From positions 46,940,171 through 47,004,170 of the forward strand of contig CM041776.1 of assembly GCA_023374045.1 (NCBI GenBank): DNA of 64,000 nucleotides, given 5' to 3'. The notes under the pieces were generated by a model, which searched no databases, was not told where the DNA came from, and was given only the letters and a program-made list of their open reading frames with translations. A program made the position numbers and the translations under genes. Positions 46,928 to 59,590 of the stretch are shown here, piece after piece. This DNA is from Limonium bicolor. Its lineage: Eukaryota; Streptophyta; Magnoliopsida; Caryophyllales; Plumbaginaceae. The stretch's first letter is position 1; each line of letters begins with the position of its first letter.

Positions 46928-48717
46928 TGTTATACCCAAAATTTTAACCCCCCGGGTTAGGGTCTACAGGGTGTTGGTGTTGTGAGGGGCATTTTAATCA
47001 AGTAGTGAGGGATTCCGGCTCGATCGGCGCGTTCCATGGCATGGGGAGCAGCTTCGTCATTTTCAGGGGCGTTTTTGTAATCTTTAGAGGCTCCTAAGAC
47101 CTCCTATAAGCTTTCTCTCTCCTCCAAAGGATGCCCAAATCAGCTTGAAATGCTTTGATATTTTAACCCATGATAGAGGATGACATTCTAAGCATAATGG
47201 CGTTGGAATTTTGATTTTTCGAATTTCCAATAATTTTATAGCAATTTCTGACTGAATCTGATGGGAAATTCAATTTAAAAATATCCCAATATTTTTAAAA
47301 AATCCGATTCCACTTCAGAAAATTCATAATTTCCATCCTTAACATGTGGTTAAAATTTCACAGCAAAATTCCATTGGGAAGTCACTTAATTAAAATATCA
47401 AAAAATCTTACTTTTACTAGATTTTCTTTATCTTTAAGAAAGTCTATATAAAGGATAGGTTTCTTGGATGAAATCAGAACCTCATATGCTCAAGAACCCT
47501 AGAGAGTAAAAAAACACAGCCTCCTCTCTCTCTCACGTTTTCCAACACCCGGCCACCCAAATCATACCGAAAATCCCCCGAAATCACCATCTAAACACGT
47601 TTTCCAATCCCCAAAGCACCAATAATCAAAATCCCACAAAAACACCACCAAAACGTGAAGAACAGAAGAACAACCAACAACCAGAAGCTTGGTTCGAAAT
47701 CCTCTCGGGTCTGCCATCAACGGAGCACTCGACGAATCCCGGTGTGAAGAATCATCGTGAATCCGAAGGTAAAACAGGTAGAAATCCCACTTTCCTAACT
47801 CTCCACGGTATTATCTGTCCTGCCTCAAAATTTGGGCTCAAACTAACCCCTCTACGCTTCTATATTGCTGTTTGTTTAAGCTTCTGTCCAATAACTTGTT
47901 TACTAAGTTTCGTGCTTAATTCGAATTCAAATTGAGAACTTTCAATCACTAACGTCTTGTACATCTTTCAGGCTACACACCCATAAAATTTGAGCCAAAA
48001 ACACCTTCGGGAACAGCCTCAACGCCGCCGTCCGAGGGCTGTCCGCACCCACGGACGTCGTGTCCGGGGTCCCGGACTCCCTGTCCGTAAGCCCGGACGC
48101 TCACGGACGGCGGCGGGATTTTTTTAAAAATTCAAAATTTAGGTTTTCTAATAATGTCTGGGCCCACAGACAGCCTGTCCGTGGCCCCGGATCTTGCAAA
48201 TTTTCGTTTTCCTTTAATTTCGACTCTTTTGTATAATTAGGTTAACTGGGGTCCGTGGTCTCGGACATGGGGTCCGTGACTACGGACGTAAGCAAAATTC
48301 GACCTAATTCAGCCTCCGAATCCCTAGTTTAGGTAGCTTTCAATTTCACTTTAGTTCTCTGTCATAAAATGCTAAAAAACACAAAAAAACAGAAGCTCGC
48401 GCACTTAGGTTAAAACGACTCGTAATAAGCCGTAAATAAACCAAGTAGAGGAAAAACGACCTAGGAAGGGTAATGAAAGTAATTGAACCCTAAATAAGTC
48501 GAATATCAAGCCCCCGAACCCGAACTCTCCTTTCCTAATTTGATATAGGTTAAAATTAGGTGGCGACTCATAATAGGTTCCAATGAGCTAGCTTAGGTTT
48601 TAATAATTATTGTTTTATGACATAGTTATTAATCTTAGGTTATAAGTGGACCTAAAACCCGTTTCGATCCTAATCAACTTAATCCACATGGGATAGGGTT
48701 TAAAATCGAGGCTCACA
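46928..48717 (+). repeat. Right LTR of E5
   Basis: A 1790-base partner of 40088-41875 with few differences. It is followed by the ATGTC duplication and the rest of the E4 LTR. Confidence 0.95.
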
Positions 48718-51700
48718 ATGTCTTTCTTTTTTCAAAATGCATCAACGTGCATGTCAAAATAAAGCCATAGTTTTTTGATAAAATATTCAAATTCTTTTCA
48801 AAATGTTTTAGAAAAAACTCAATTCTTCAAAAATGAATTTCCAATGATAATCGAGTTATAGACCTGCCTTTCAGTTTCATCTATTTTTATCTTGTTTATT
48901 TTACATTTCTTACGAAAAGAGACACTTCATCATCACTAATAAAACCCCTCATGTCATCCTGCGTTTTCATATAAATCGTTAGCGTTGTAAGGAATCATCT
49001 TAGTTCGAGTAGTGAATAGTATACTTTTTTTGACATTTCATTAGCAAGATTAGTAAATGGTGTAGCTGGTTGGGTGTTCAATTATTGACGGTAGGATAGG
49101 ACTACAACCTATTTTTACTCTCATTTCCTTTTCTCGGTCAAACAATCATCAGTCACGGTCAAACCCACCCAGCCCAACTTCTACAAGCCAGCAACGGGCC
49201 CATTACCCTTTTTTTTACCGGCCCATCCTATTTCCTTGTGCTCACTTAAACCCAGCCCAGAGCAACAAATAGGAACCCTAGCCTTCCCACACCTCTTCTT
49301 CTTATAAAAATCAACATCAATCCCAAAAACAGAGGACGGCCGCCACACAAATCCGAATCCAAAATATCTTCTCTAGAAAACTTCGTTGACAAAAAAAAAA
49401 AAAACGAACACAGAGCTTCCTTCTCCTCGGGTTCGGTTCTCTTCAATCTCCCATCTCCATTTTCTTTCTCTCAAGAAAACACGCGCGTGGACAAGGGCAA
49501 GGGCAATCATGCTCTACGTTTATTCTTTTCATTCATGATGAACCAGAAAAATTCATTCTCTGCTTCACGTCCCACTGGCTAACTCGTATACATGCTCCAC
49601 GCTTCCAATTCTGTAACTGAAGAACAAGGAACACCGCAGCTCTGCATCTTCTCTTCACTTTGCTGCGTAGAATGAACACACGTGCTCTATGATTTCATTT
49701 CCTTCAACCAAAGAGCGAGAAACGTACGTGCTCTGCACCTTCATCCTGCAAACTAAGCTAGCTACGCAAGCTCCGGGTTGTTCTATTCTCTACGACTGGC
49801 GACAAGGAACATACCCATGCTGCACCGCTACCCTCTCTTTGACACGGTCTTGCAACCCACTGGCGAACGGGTGACTGCATCTCTTTTCCCCCTTTACACC
49901 CATGGTAATCTGCAACACAAACTGGGTTAAAAAAGGAACATACAACTTCGTTCCCCATTCTCTTTCACGCCCAAACTGTCGAACAAGACTCACACAACTC
50001 TCAGCCTCTTTCCATTCTCTTCCTCACGACGACTTGCACCAAACCGTTGAGCATGTAACATAGAAGCAGCAACCCTCTCATCTCTTCCTCACGGTAAATT
50101 TACAACCCAAACAGGAACATACATAACTCACTGCCTTCTTCATTCCCTAAAATTGTCGAACAAAACCATGGCTCTTTGGCTTCTTCATTCTCTGTATGGT
50201 GGCGAACAAGGAACACATGTATTCCTTTGCCTTCTTCTTTCTTTTCACATGATGAAACAAGGAACAAAAAACGCTATGCTCTCTTCATTTCTGATATTCA
50301 CTCACTGTATATTTTACAACCAAACTGGTAAGAAAGAGCGTACTGCTCTGCCTTCTTCGTTCTTATGCTCACGTAATATCCATCTCCCCCTCACGGTAAT
50401 CTTCATCCCAAACTGGAAAACAACAAGCAGCTAGCGAACAAGGAGTACATTGATAGCAAATACAAGACAAGAAAAAAAAACTACCCAGAAGCTTCCATCA
50501 TTGTCACCTCTGTCGTTTCTCCTCACCAATGACATTTTTTTCAATAAATAGACGAGCAAGGAGCAGACGCTCTGTCTTTCTTTTTACACAACTGGCTAAC
50601 AGGGAGTATGCGTGCTCAGTTCCTATATTCTCTTCACGTGGCTTGGGGAACTAGCAACATACATGCTGCGCCCCTTCCCTTCTCCCCACCACTGCTGGCG
50701 AACAAAGAGCATGCGCTGCACCTCTCCCTTAAGGAAGTCTCATCATCTGCTTCCTGGAAGTATGGTTCGTTCTCTGACCAGTATTTATCTCTAACTTGGA
50801 TTGTCATCTGTTCTTCATTTCTTTGTGTGTTTTGATGACATATCTCAATGTTCCAGTTAATGAGAATGCTCTATCTTCATGCCTCAGCTTTTAGTTCCTG
50901 ACCGCTACGTTGAATGTTAGATTGCAATGGTCTTGGATTTTTGTTTTGGGCGTTCGCGCATATCGAAAATGTCATAGTGTGTGTATCATGTAAATTAAGT
51001 GGTGAAGAAGGATATTGATTTAACTTCAGGCGTTTGGTTTATTAGCTCATTTCCTGTAATGAGTTTATATTGTCCGTTTTTTTTAGAAAAAAGAATTTGG
51101 CTTAAATGATTTCTGGCACATCTGACTTTACTGTGTTTCGTGTCATGCTAAAAAAAATCACTTGCATCGATTTAATTCATGATCACTTTTTAATCACTGC
51201 TTCCTTTGTTGTTGCGTTAAGACAAATCTGAGACTAGACTTATGTGTTTAAAACCCCCAAAACAGTGAACTACGTAAGGTCTGATCTCAACAAGGAGTTG
51301 AGTACGTAGGCAACCCACACAGGGTGCGACCCCACATCAATCAAAACACCTTTTTGCACTCATCCATCTCACCTCCAAACAACCTCATACACTTCTAACC
51401 CTCGATTACCTCAAAAAACTCAACCATCCTAAAGGCTGTGAACTACGTAAGGTCTGATCTCAAAAGGGAGTTGAGTACGTATGCGGCCCATCTAGGGTGC
51501 AACCCCATTCCAATCAAAAAACCCCTTTCCCAACTCAAAGGTGGTATTCATGTCAAACATTCAAATCCCCTCTAACTCCCACAAACCCTCGACTACTTCA
51601 ACTCCCAAAATCAGACTCCAAGTCTTCCATTCTATACTCATCCGAATCCACCAATTCTTCTTTTAGGCGCTAGCTTGGCAGAAAAGCTCGCCTCATCCAC

Positions 51701-52233
51701 TCTTTACTCTTCCTATCCTAATCCTATCCTTACGACCCTTTGAAATGAATCTCTCTAAAAAGGTTTTGAAAGAAGGGCAATCCCGACAATTGGAGACCGT
51801 GGTTTCCTCGGGCAACAATCCAAGGTTATGGTCATTGCCACTTCCGAGGGGTGTAACCTAGTGCGAACCCACACAGAATATCTAGTATGATCAGATAAGT
51901 CCTATCCATAGGCTACAAATCATCAGAGTCAATTAGCGGTTCTTAGAACCCGATCTTCCTTCATAGTTATCATAGGTCAAACTAGGTGGCGACTCTAGTC
52001 AATTTCCGCCCTTAGGGCATAAGTCCGCGTGGAGCCCATCGAGAGCGGGTGTAGTGCACACTTGCACTCCCCTTTATGCTTTCTGGGAAAGACGGACGAT
52101 TTAGTAGGTATTTGAGGGATGCCAGAATAACGGGTTTTTCACCCTCCACAGAATGGCATTTTAGGATCTAGGCTTTTCAGTCAAGAACCATATTTAGATA
52201 GACCCCCCTTATACCGAAAAATCACCCTCCACA
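48718..52233 (+). repeat. E4 left LTR, main segment
   Basis: This continues the LTR begun at 40017 and is collinear with 59672-61304. It contains a decayed tandem array at 49490-50800 and two copies of a TACGTA stem-loop motif at 51269 and 51435. CACCCTCCACAGAATGGC occurs twice at its end (52140-52157 and 52223-52240); the second is joined to the primer site. The many ORFs in it do not resemble proteins I know. Confidence 0.85.
49490..50800 (+). repeat. Decayed 60-75-bp tandem array inside the E4 LTR
   Basis: The phrase style CTGGCGAACAAGGAACA...GCTCTGC then CTTCTTCATTCTCTTCAC returns more than ten times with heavy divergence and variable spacing. It is also present in the right LTR up to the E6 break. 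Confidence 0.6.
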
Positions 52234-52236
52234 GAA

Positions 52237-52254
52237 TGGCGACTCTGCTGGGGA
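52237..52254 (+). promoter_or_regulatory. Primer-binding site of E4 (tRNA-Arg)
   Basis: TGGCGACTCTGCTGGGGA, identical to the E5 site. It lies three bases after the LTR end CTCCACA. Confidence 0.85.
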
Positions 52255-55200
52255 AAACTTGAGTAAGTTTTTCTCAAACTCAAGGAAGACTGAACTCCAT
52301 TCAAAATTGTCAGGATTCTCCAACTTCTTTCAAAACCTTCAAGAGATTCATTCCAAAGACATAGGATTACTCTACTCCACACTTAGAGTGTGTTTGGTGA
52401 GGATAGCTAGGATATGAGTGGAGAGTTTATAATCTGCCTTGTTTGCCGTATATGCTATATAATTGTGTGATTATGCTAGACTAACCTGCAGGGATTCCAG
52501 GTAGATGGGCCCATTAGGGGCCCAACTTCTTCCTTCTCCTTATATGCGCATTTATTTACCGCTTTCTTGTTTGTGATATTGAACTAATAGGAATAGTCCT
52601 GATGGGGGGGTACATTGGGTAGCTTAGGACATGCATTCCTCGGTGTCACCCGTTTTGTTCACATGTCACGAGATCCCAACCGATCCACGGTTAATTCTCC
52701 ATGAGTTGGGTCCTTCATAGAAGGAGTAAACCCATGAGGCGGTACGGTCCAAGAACCACACCTTGAAGACTCATGATCCAAAGATACTTTCCCTCCTTGG
52801 GTCCAAAGCCAGCATATAACGACTTTTGAGCCTTCAGTGTCCAGCTGCCTGATCCAGTGTCTAGGACGGGTTTTATGGGTAGTCACCCCCTTATATGTCG
52901 TGTGTCTGACCACCCTTTGCCTTACCTTGAAGATTGCATGGGCTTAGTTCTCCATGATTCCTCGGCACCACGGGTGTCTTTAAAGCCCAATGTCGCGCTA
53001 CAAATTCATAGAGGATCCCGTATTTACGGATACCCATACATGACACAGCGTAGTCAGCGAATAATTTGGACTTTATACACACCTTATCGTGCAGACGATG
53101 GGAGACCCGTTCCCATGCAGTACTTCCCCAAGTTTCCCAAAAGTGAGTATGTTGTGATAATCCTCGGCCGTGGCTCGTGTGACTGTATCACTTCGGGTAT
53201 CCTGACCTTTCGAACTTAAGCACTCCGGACTTTCTTGATGACGTGCCCCACAAGGCATAACCGAGATAAATCCCGAGAGATGAACAGTGAAGGAACGACG
53301 GTTCCCCCGGTGGTATGGAAGCATTGATTAACCTCGAAGGTGATTATCCCAATCATTCACACTCAGCTCCACATAAAATCAACCACGATTTTTATTTTGC
53401 ACTTACATCTATGTGTGATCTCGTTTCAAAAATGAGCAAAAATCAGAAAATAAATCATGTCAAACACTCTAATGAAATATCTTCAAAGTCGTCAATCTCG
53501 AATGATTTCAAAAAGTAATGATTTTCAAAATTGTTATTTCCAAAACAGTTTTCAAAAACGGTTTCAATCAAAGTCTTCTAGAAAACAAACTTTGTCAAAC
53601 GGTTTGCAAAGAATAGATGATTTAAAAAAAAAAAGTTTTTCACAAATGTAGTTTCAAAAACTATTTTCACAAACAGATTTCAAGAAAACCTACCTTACAC
53701 AAACGAATTTCAGAACAATATTTTTCATGGATTTTTATTTCAAAATAGTTTTCGAAAACAGTTTTCAAAATTGATTTTCAAAAATGTATTTCAAAATAAA
53801 TGATTTAGTCCCCATGTTGTGAGCCGCTATTTTTGAAGTTCAACCCACCTTCAAAAGCAGTGGTCATTACCGTGGAGCGTGCTACTCATTTCGTGTTTTC
53901 ACAAAAGTAGTTGATTTTCACAATGATTTTGTGCTCGATCATTCACCTTTCATTTTAAAAAAAACACCCCTCATTTTCGTCGTCGGAGCAGATGGAGCGC
54001 ATGAAGATCAACAACAGGAGTCTTAATCGAAAATCAGAGGTGCACCAACCCGAGTCGAGTGACATGAAGACCTACAACGGTTGTTCAAGTTCAAAATTTC
54101 TAAGAGTCAGAAGAACACCAACCGGTTTTGTTTGATCACAATACCGCTTCGCTGCAAGAGGCCGAAGACGAGCGAGCAGCCGGTCAAGATCCCGAAGACG
54201 AGCGAACCGCCAATCAAGAGCCCGCACATGAGTAAGCAGTCACTCAGAAGTTCGAAGACGAAGCAGAAGATTTTAGAAGAAGTTTTTAAGCTCAAACTCC
54301 CCCATTTAATGACTTTTAGAATTGATGTATAGGTTTTCCCCTAGCATTCTTTTCTCTCTTGTCAATTTCTAAATAGACTTTGTGTATAGGTTGTACATTC
54401 CCTTTGAATTTATTTAGATCAATGTGTATAGGGTTCCCCACTCCCTATTTTATTCGTGAATGAACAAGCGTCAAAATTCATATTGAGAAAATCCACCACT
54501 TCGAAAACACGTGTTTTCAAAACTGTTTTTCCAAAAACTTTATTTCTTTTAGTATGCACGACTTGCTTCTTCCCATTGTCAATCAGTTCACATACGTTAA
54601 TCGCGCATGAATCATACTCACCTCAAAAAATTTGCATAATCACATGTTACATTTCCAACACACCTCACACGAATATTCATCCCATTTTTCAAGCATGCTA
54701 ACATTCACATTTGTCAGATTATTCTTTCGATTATGATGGTTATGTTTGCAGGTGATTAACTGTCTTTGCCCACGATTGAAAGCAAGAAACACAAGGATTC
54801 AAGCCTTTTTCCCATTCTGCATACCGTGTACATAGAGACCAACACAAACAAAAAGCATGTACGAAAATGCATACATAAAAAAATGCATACAACCAAAAGT
54901 CCAAAAAAAGAAAAAAGAAGTGCATACATCCAAAAATCCAAAAAGTGTATACACCCGAAAATTCAAAAAAAAAGTGCATACATCCAAAATTCCAAAAAAT
55001 GTAATCTCTGTCATATTGTGGGGCCACCATGCGGGAGTTGTCACTCCCTAGATGTTCAGAAGCTAAGCACCAACCCGACCCCAATCGAGAACTACTCCGA
55101 CAATGACCCCGACAGCTAAACCACCTTCAGGGCCAATCGTGACGGGATGAGCTTCATGGACCATCAACTGGAATTGACTCAAGCGAGACTAGGTGTAACC

Positions 55201-58120
55201 TTACCACTTATGCATTGCATCAAAAAAAAAAATAACAAACACAAAAAAAAACATCCAACAAAATCCAAATGAGTCATTTTCATTCTCATCATTTCATGCA
55301 TCCTATACATAGTAATTCCATATTACCACAATGTATTACATTGGAGATAGTTGCATTTGCATACTTCCGTATCAAAACGACATCTTTGAGGAAAATCTTG
55401 ATTGATTGTTTGAACAGAGTGCGTGAACCACTGAACTCTCGACCCGTCAACTCACACATGGGTCTAATCAAAATCAACCCCACAACACAAAGTGAGTAGG
55501 GTGCGAAGAGCGGTTTTTCCCTTGAATTTCAAGTGAGGCTGGACGATCCCCTGAGTAATGAGGGAAGGGAGAGAAAGTCCATAGGGGTAAAACCACGAGC
55601 GACTTGTGTTTTCCTTCAGCACATGGAGAGGCACAATTCATAGTGAGATCAATATCGATAAACAAGATACGAACTGTGATTCATGCAAAGATCCGAGAAG
55701 TAGTAAGAAAACAATCGTTGACTAATCAGGATGATGAGGCACTTAGGAATAAAAATCCCCACAAAACCAAAAAGCTTTGACTGCCCTGTACATAATCCCT
55801 TAGTGAACCCCGCTGAGCCTTTCATGAAAAACTCATTCTTAAAAAAAAACTCCACAATATGCCACCCCACACATACTTGCATGCCCTTGCAATAGAGGAT
55901 CTCGAAAGAGCCGGAGCCATGACCCCTCCCCACCATCTTTCACAAACACAATAAATGAAATGTTTGAAGAAATTAGTGAGTCAATGCAACTCCAAAGCCA
56001 AACACCAAAAAAGAACACCAAAAATGTTCAAGAAGATCGATGAGTCAATGCAACTTCAAAGCTGAAAGCCAAAATACAAAGCATAGAATGCTTGAGAAAG
56101 TTGATGAGCCAAATGCAATTTCAAAAAACAAAATGAGAAGAAAGTTCAAATCGAACACCAGGAGAGGCAAGAAGGAGAAATCCAAATCAGAAGGACCAAT
56201 GATGTCTCGTAGAAACCAATAAAAGGTTATCAAAACCTGTCCAATCATTCCACCCATGGCAAAGGTGAAACACGTCCTCTATTGCACAAAAGCTCCACAA
56301 TTCCCAAATAAATCCCACAGTCCTGTGTGACATACATTATACCCCTCAGCCCCGTTACAACCCAATAAAGACCTTTGACTCATAAGTTAAAAAGCATTAA
56401 CTGAAAGTACCGGATCTGAAACATGAATCATAAGCTTCGTACTTGTTATCAACATGTCCCATCATACCAAAGGCGACCATGAGCGAATGAGTGTGACCTA
56501 ATCTCACAAGGTCTTTAGAGTGCAAGTGACTCTTCGATTAAACTACCAAATCATAATCCGCCTACCCCATTGCAGGTGTGGAATTTGTGAGGAACGGAAA
56601 GTTCATAACCTCAAAAAGAAATTCTAAGGAAAATACTGCTCCGAGCATCGAGAGCATCATCACACCATTAGCACACACGGATATACTCACGAGAGATTGA
56701 CCCACATCCCTCCATGAGAGGAAAGTGATTCGCGTATTCCAGTTCAACAATCACTCAAGATCGAACCGAAGATGTCTTATATTCATAGACCTCATATTAA
56801 TAGAGATAGGGACATACCTTCTCTCCAAAAATTGCATACACGTTTTGCATCGTATCTAGCATTTAATATTTACATGCATCATAAGCACTCCATCATCAAC
56901 ATCTGATTGGTAAGAACTTTACCTAGTCTCGCTGAAAGTAGACTTCAGTTGCCTCAATTGAAGCGTAACTTCCTATCAAAAGAAGTTAAGTCGGAGCCAT
57001 CCTGGGCTATCTTTGAGCTACATCGAACCATTACAGAGCCATCCTGGGCTATCTTTGAGCTACATCAAACCATTACAGAGCCATCCTAGGCTATCTTTGA
57101 GTCATACATTGAACCATTACGGAGCCGTATGGGGCCACACAAAGACCACCCCGAAGCCATCCAGCGTCATGCTTGAGCCTGATCAGACACTACTCCCAAA
57201 ACCGAGCTGAAGCCTGCGGGAGCCATCCTCAGACATTAAGAGCTTCCCTAGGGCTACACATAAGCCATTTCGTCACCAAGGCCTTGCCCGCAGAATATCA
57301 AACTACGTATGGTCTGATCTCAATATGGAGTTGAGTACGTAGGCAGCCCGTCCAGGGTGCGACCACATCAAAGGTGAAAACTTCCCTTTCCCCTCGGTGT
57401 CATCAAAGTGAACCAACCAAAGCATCATCACGCTCAATCGGCACAAGGTCAACCCGGAGACATCCGTGGAAATCCTAGCGCTACAACTAGAACTACCCCG
57501 ACTTCATTCAACCATGTTTATCCCACTCACCCATGTAAAACCATTCAACTACAAATTCCTCAAAAAATCCTTCAAATCACAATCATTCTATTTCCGGAGC
57601 CACCAAAACCTCATCAAACCACAATAAAGCCATCGTTGGAGCCATCAAACCACCCTAAAAATCTCAAAGCAAATCAAAATTCACCAACCACTCTGAAACC
57701 CACTAACCACCCAAGATGATCACAACCCATCAAAATCACCAACCATGTCAAACCCATCAACCCCCTAAGACCATTGGTCATACCGGAGCCATCAGTGCAT
57801 ATCGGGGCCATCAACACATGCTGGAGCCATCTCAGATCTTTTAAGCCATGTCAGAGCCATCCCGAAACTTTGAGGCAACTCTGGAGCCATCAGCTCACAC
57901 AAACAAAAAATCTATATCCGTAAACAGGGAACTTCGATTCAATTAATGCATTTGTAAATATGTCATATCTCATTTCATTTGCATGTAGGAAGCCCTCACG
58001 AAATCACGCACGTCATTTGATCAATTGTTTCACTCAGGTTTGATATATAATCTTCATTCCACTTAGGTGGCCTTTCACTCGTAAAACTCTTTTACTGTCT
58101 GATTCCCTTTTCGTTTCAAA
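52255..58120 (+). other. E4 interior: noncoding, with several short tandem repeats
   Basis: No retroelement domain is visible in any frame. The longest frame (52857-53219) has no recognised motif. Local repeats: a TTTTCAAAA-rich tract (53440-53800); GAAGACGAGCGA repeats (54160-54270); TGCATACATCCAAAA units of about 35 bp (54860-55010); GAGTCAATGCAACT units of about 70 bp (55975-56150); a 42-bp unit (56994-57165); and GGAGCCATC phrases to 57890. The module shared with E5 is at 55728-55835, and a third copy of the LTR TACGTA motif at 57302-57350. Confidence 0.6.
56994..57165 (+). repeat. 42-bp tandem repeat, about four copies
   Basis: GAGCCATCCTGGGCTATCTT begins at 56994, 57036 and 57078 with an exact 42-bp period; a fourth, diverged copy starts near 57122. 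Confidence 0.88.
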
Positions 58121-59245
58121 CCCGCTAGGTAGGTATTGCGCTACTAGTGCGGTCGCATTTTTGTTTTACACCCGCTAGGCAGCTTTTGTGTTACTAGTGC
58201 GGTCACATTTTTGTTTTACACCCGCTAGACAGCTATTGTGTTACTAGTGCGGTCGCTTTTTCGTTTTACACCCGCAAGACAGCTATTGCGCTACTAGTGC
58301 GGTCGCTTTGTCATTTTACACCCGCTAGGCAGCTATTGCGCTACTAGTGCGGTCGCTTATTCGTTTACACCCGCTAGGCAGCTATTGCGCTACTAGTGCG
58401 GTCGCTTTTTCATTTTACACCCGCTAGGCAGCTATTGCGCTACTAGTGCGGTCGCTTTTTCGTTTTACACCCGCTAGACAGCTATTGCGCTACTAGTGCG
58501 GTCGCATTTTTGTTTTACACCCGCTAGACAACTATTGCGCTACTAGTGCGGTCGCTTTTTCGTTTTACACCCACAAGATAGCTATTGCGCTACTAGTGTG
58601 GTCGCTTTGTCATTTTACACCCGCTAGGAAGCTATTGCGCTACTAGTGCGGTCGCTTATTCGTTTTACACCCGCTAGGCAGCTATTGCGCTACTAGTGCG
58701 TCGCTATTTCATTTTACACCCGCTAGGCAGCTATTGCGCTACTAGTGCGGTCGGTTATTTGTTTTACACCCGCTAGGCAGCTATTGCGCTACTAGTGCGG
58801 TCGCTCTTTAATTTTACACCCGCTAGGCAGCTATTGTGCTACTAGTGCGGTCGCTCTTTCATTTTACACCTGCTAGGAAGCTATTGCGCTACTAGTGCGG
58901 TCGCTTATTCGTTTTACACCCGCTAGGGAACTATTGCGCTACTAGTGTGGTCACTTTTTCATTTTACACCCGCTAGGCAGCTACAGCGCTACAAATGCGG
59001 TCGCTCTTTTGTTTTACACCCGCTAGACAGCTATTGCGCTACTAATGCGGTCGCATTTTTTTTACACCCGCTAGGCAGCTATTGCACTACTAGTGCGGTC
59101 GCTTTTTCGTTTTACACCCGCTAGCAGCTATTGCGCTACTAGTGCGGTCACATTTTTGTTTTACACCGGCTAGACAGCTATTGCGCTACTAGTGCGGTCA
59201 CATTTTTGTTTAGATTTGCTAGGCAGCTATTGCGCTACTAGTATG
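58121..59245 (+). repeat. 50-bp tandem repeat, about 23 copies
   Basis: The unit CCCGCTAGGCAGCTATTGCG, then CTACTAGTGCGGTCGC, then a T-rich TTTTACA end. Starts run 58121, 58171, 58221, 58271, 58321, 58370 and on to about 59215, with a period of 50 and occasional 48-49. Copies differ by a few bases each, most in the T-rich part. It sits just before the 3' end of E4, where Tat/Ogre elements are known to grow tandem repeats. Confidence 0.96.
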
Positions 59246-59560
59246 GTACTGAATTTGCATTCTAGGCTCGTCATAAGTCCTAGAACTGGATGTCAAGAGG
59301 TCCAGTTGAGGCTTGTCATAAGCCCTCATGCACTCCCAACCCAACAATTGTTCATGTTCAAAATTTGTTTAGTAAATCCAACCATTGTGTTCAGGGATTG
59401 TCCCTCACCCATCAAAACCTTTGTATTCTAGACTAATTGTAAATATAATTACATTCAATCTTTACATCATAGGCTGGTCATGCACATCCTATTCTTTTGC
59501 AATCGTAGTCGCATCTCATAAACTACAGTGAGAATTTTTGGCGCCCTTTCAACCCTGATC

Positions 59561-59590
59561 CAATTCTGCAAGTCTTCTCTTGCAGAATTG
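59561..59590 (+). promoter_or_regulatory. Perfect 12-bp hairpin before the E4 right LTR
   Basis: CAATTCTGCAAG and CTTGCAGAATTG are separated by TCTTCT. The purine stretch AATCAAGAGGAG and the LTR follow directly. Just upstream, GTGAGAATTTTTGG (59528-59541) is the inverse complement of bases 9-22 of the LTR. Confidence 0.75.

Larger units (their letters stand above)
40088..48717 (+). mobile_element. E5: gag-only LTR element (TR-GAG type), Tat-like, inserted in the E4 LTR
   Basis: The 8630-base element is flanked by ATGTC (40083-40087 and 48718-48722). LTRs at 40088-41875 and 46928-48717 begin TGTTATACCC and end GGCTCACA. A tRNA-Arg primer site follows the left LTR, and GACGGGGGGCAATC precedes the right one. 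The interior has a single clear gene, a short gag, and about 3 kb of noncoding sequence with four tandem-repeat blocks. There is no trace of pol. LTRs are nearly identical by eye, so insertion is relatively recent. Confidence 0.93.

Noticed and set aside
49689..50835. Several 60-90 codon ORFs in the E4 LTR, repeated at 60650-61337
   Set aside because: They recur because the LTR is present twice; their frames follow the decayed tandem units and lack any domain.
52857..53219. 120-codon ORF in E4 as a gag remnant
   Set aside because: No coiled coil, capsid or knuckle pattern, and overlapping frames on the other strand are similarly long.
58121..59245. CRISPR-like array
   Set aside because: Units are contiguous 50-bp tandem repeats without unique spacers, in a plant retroelement.
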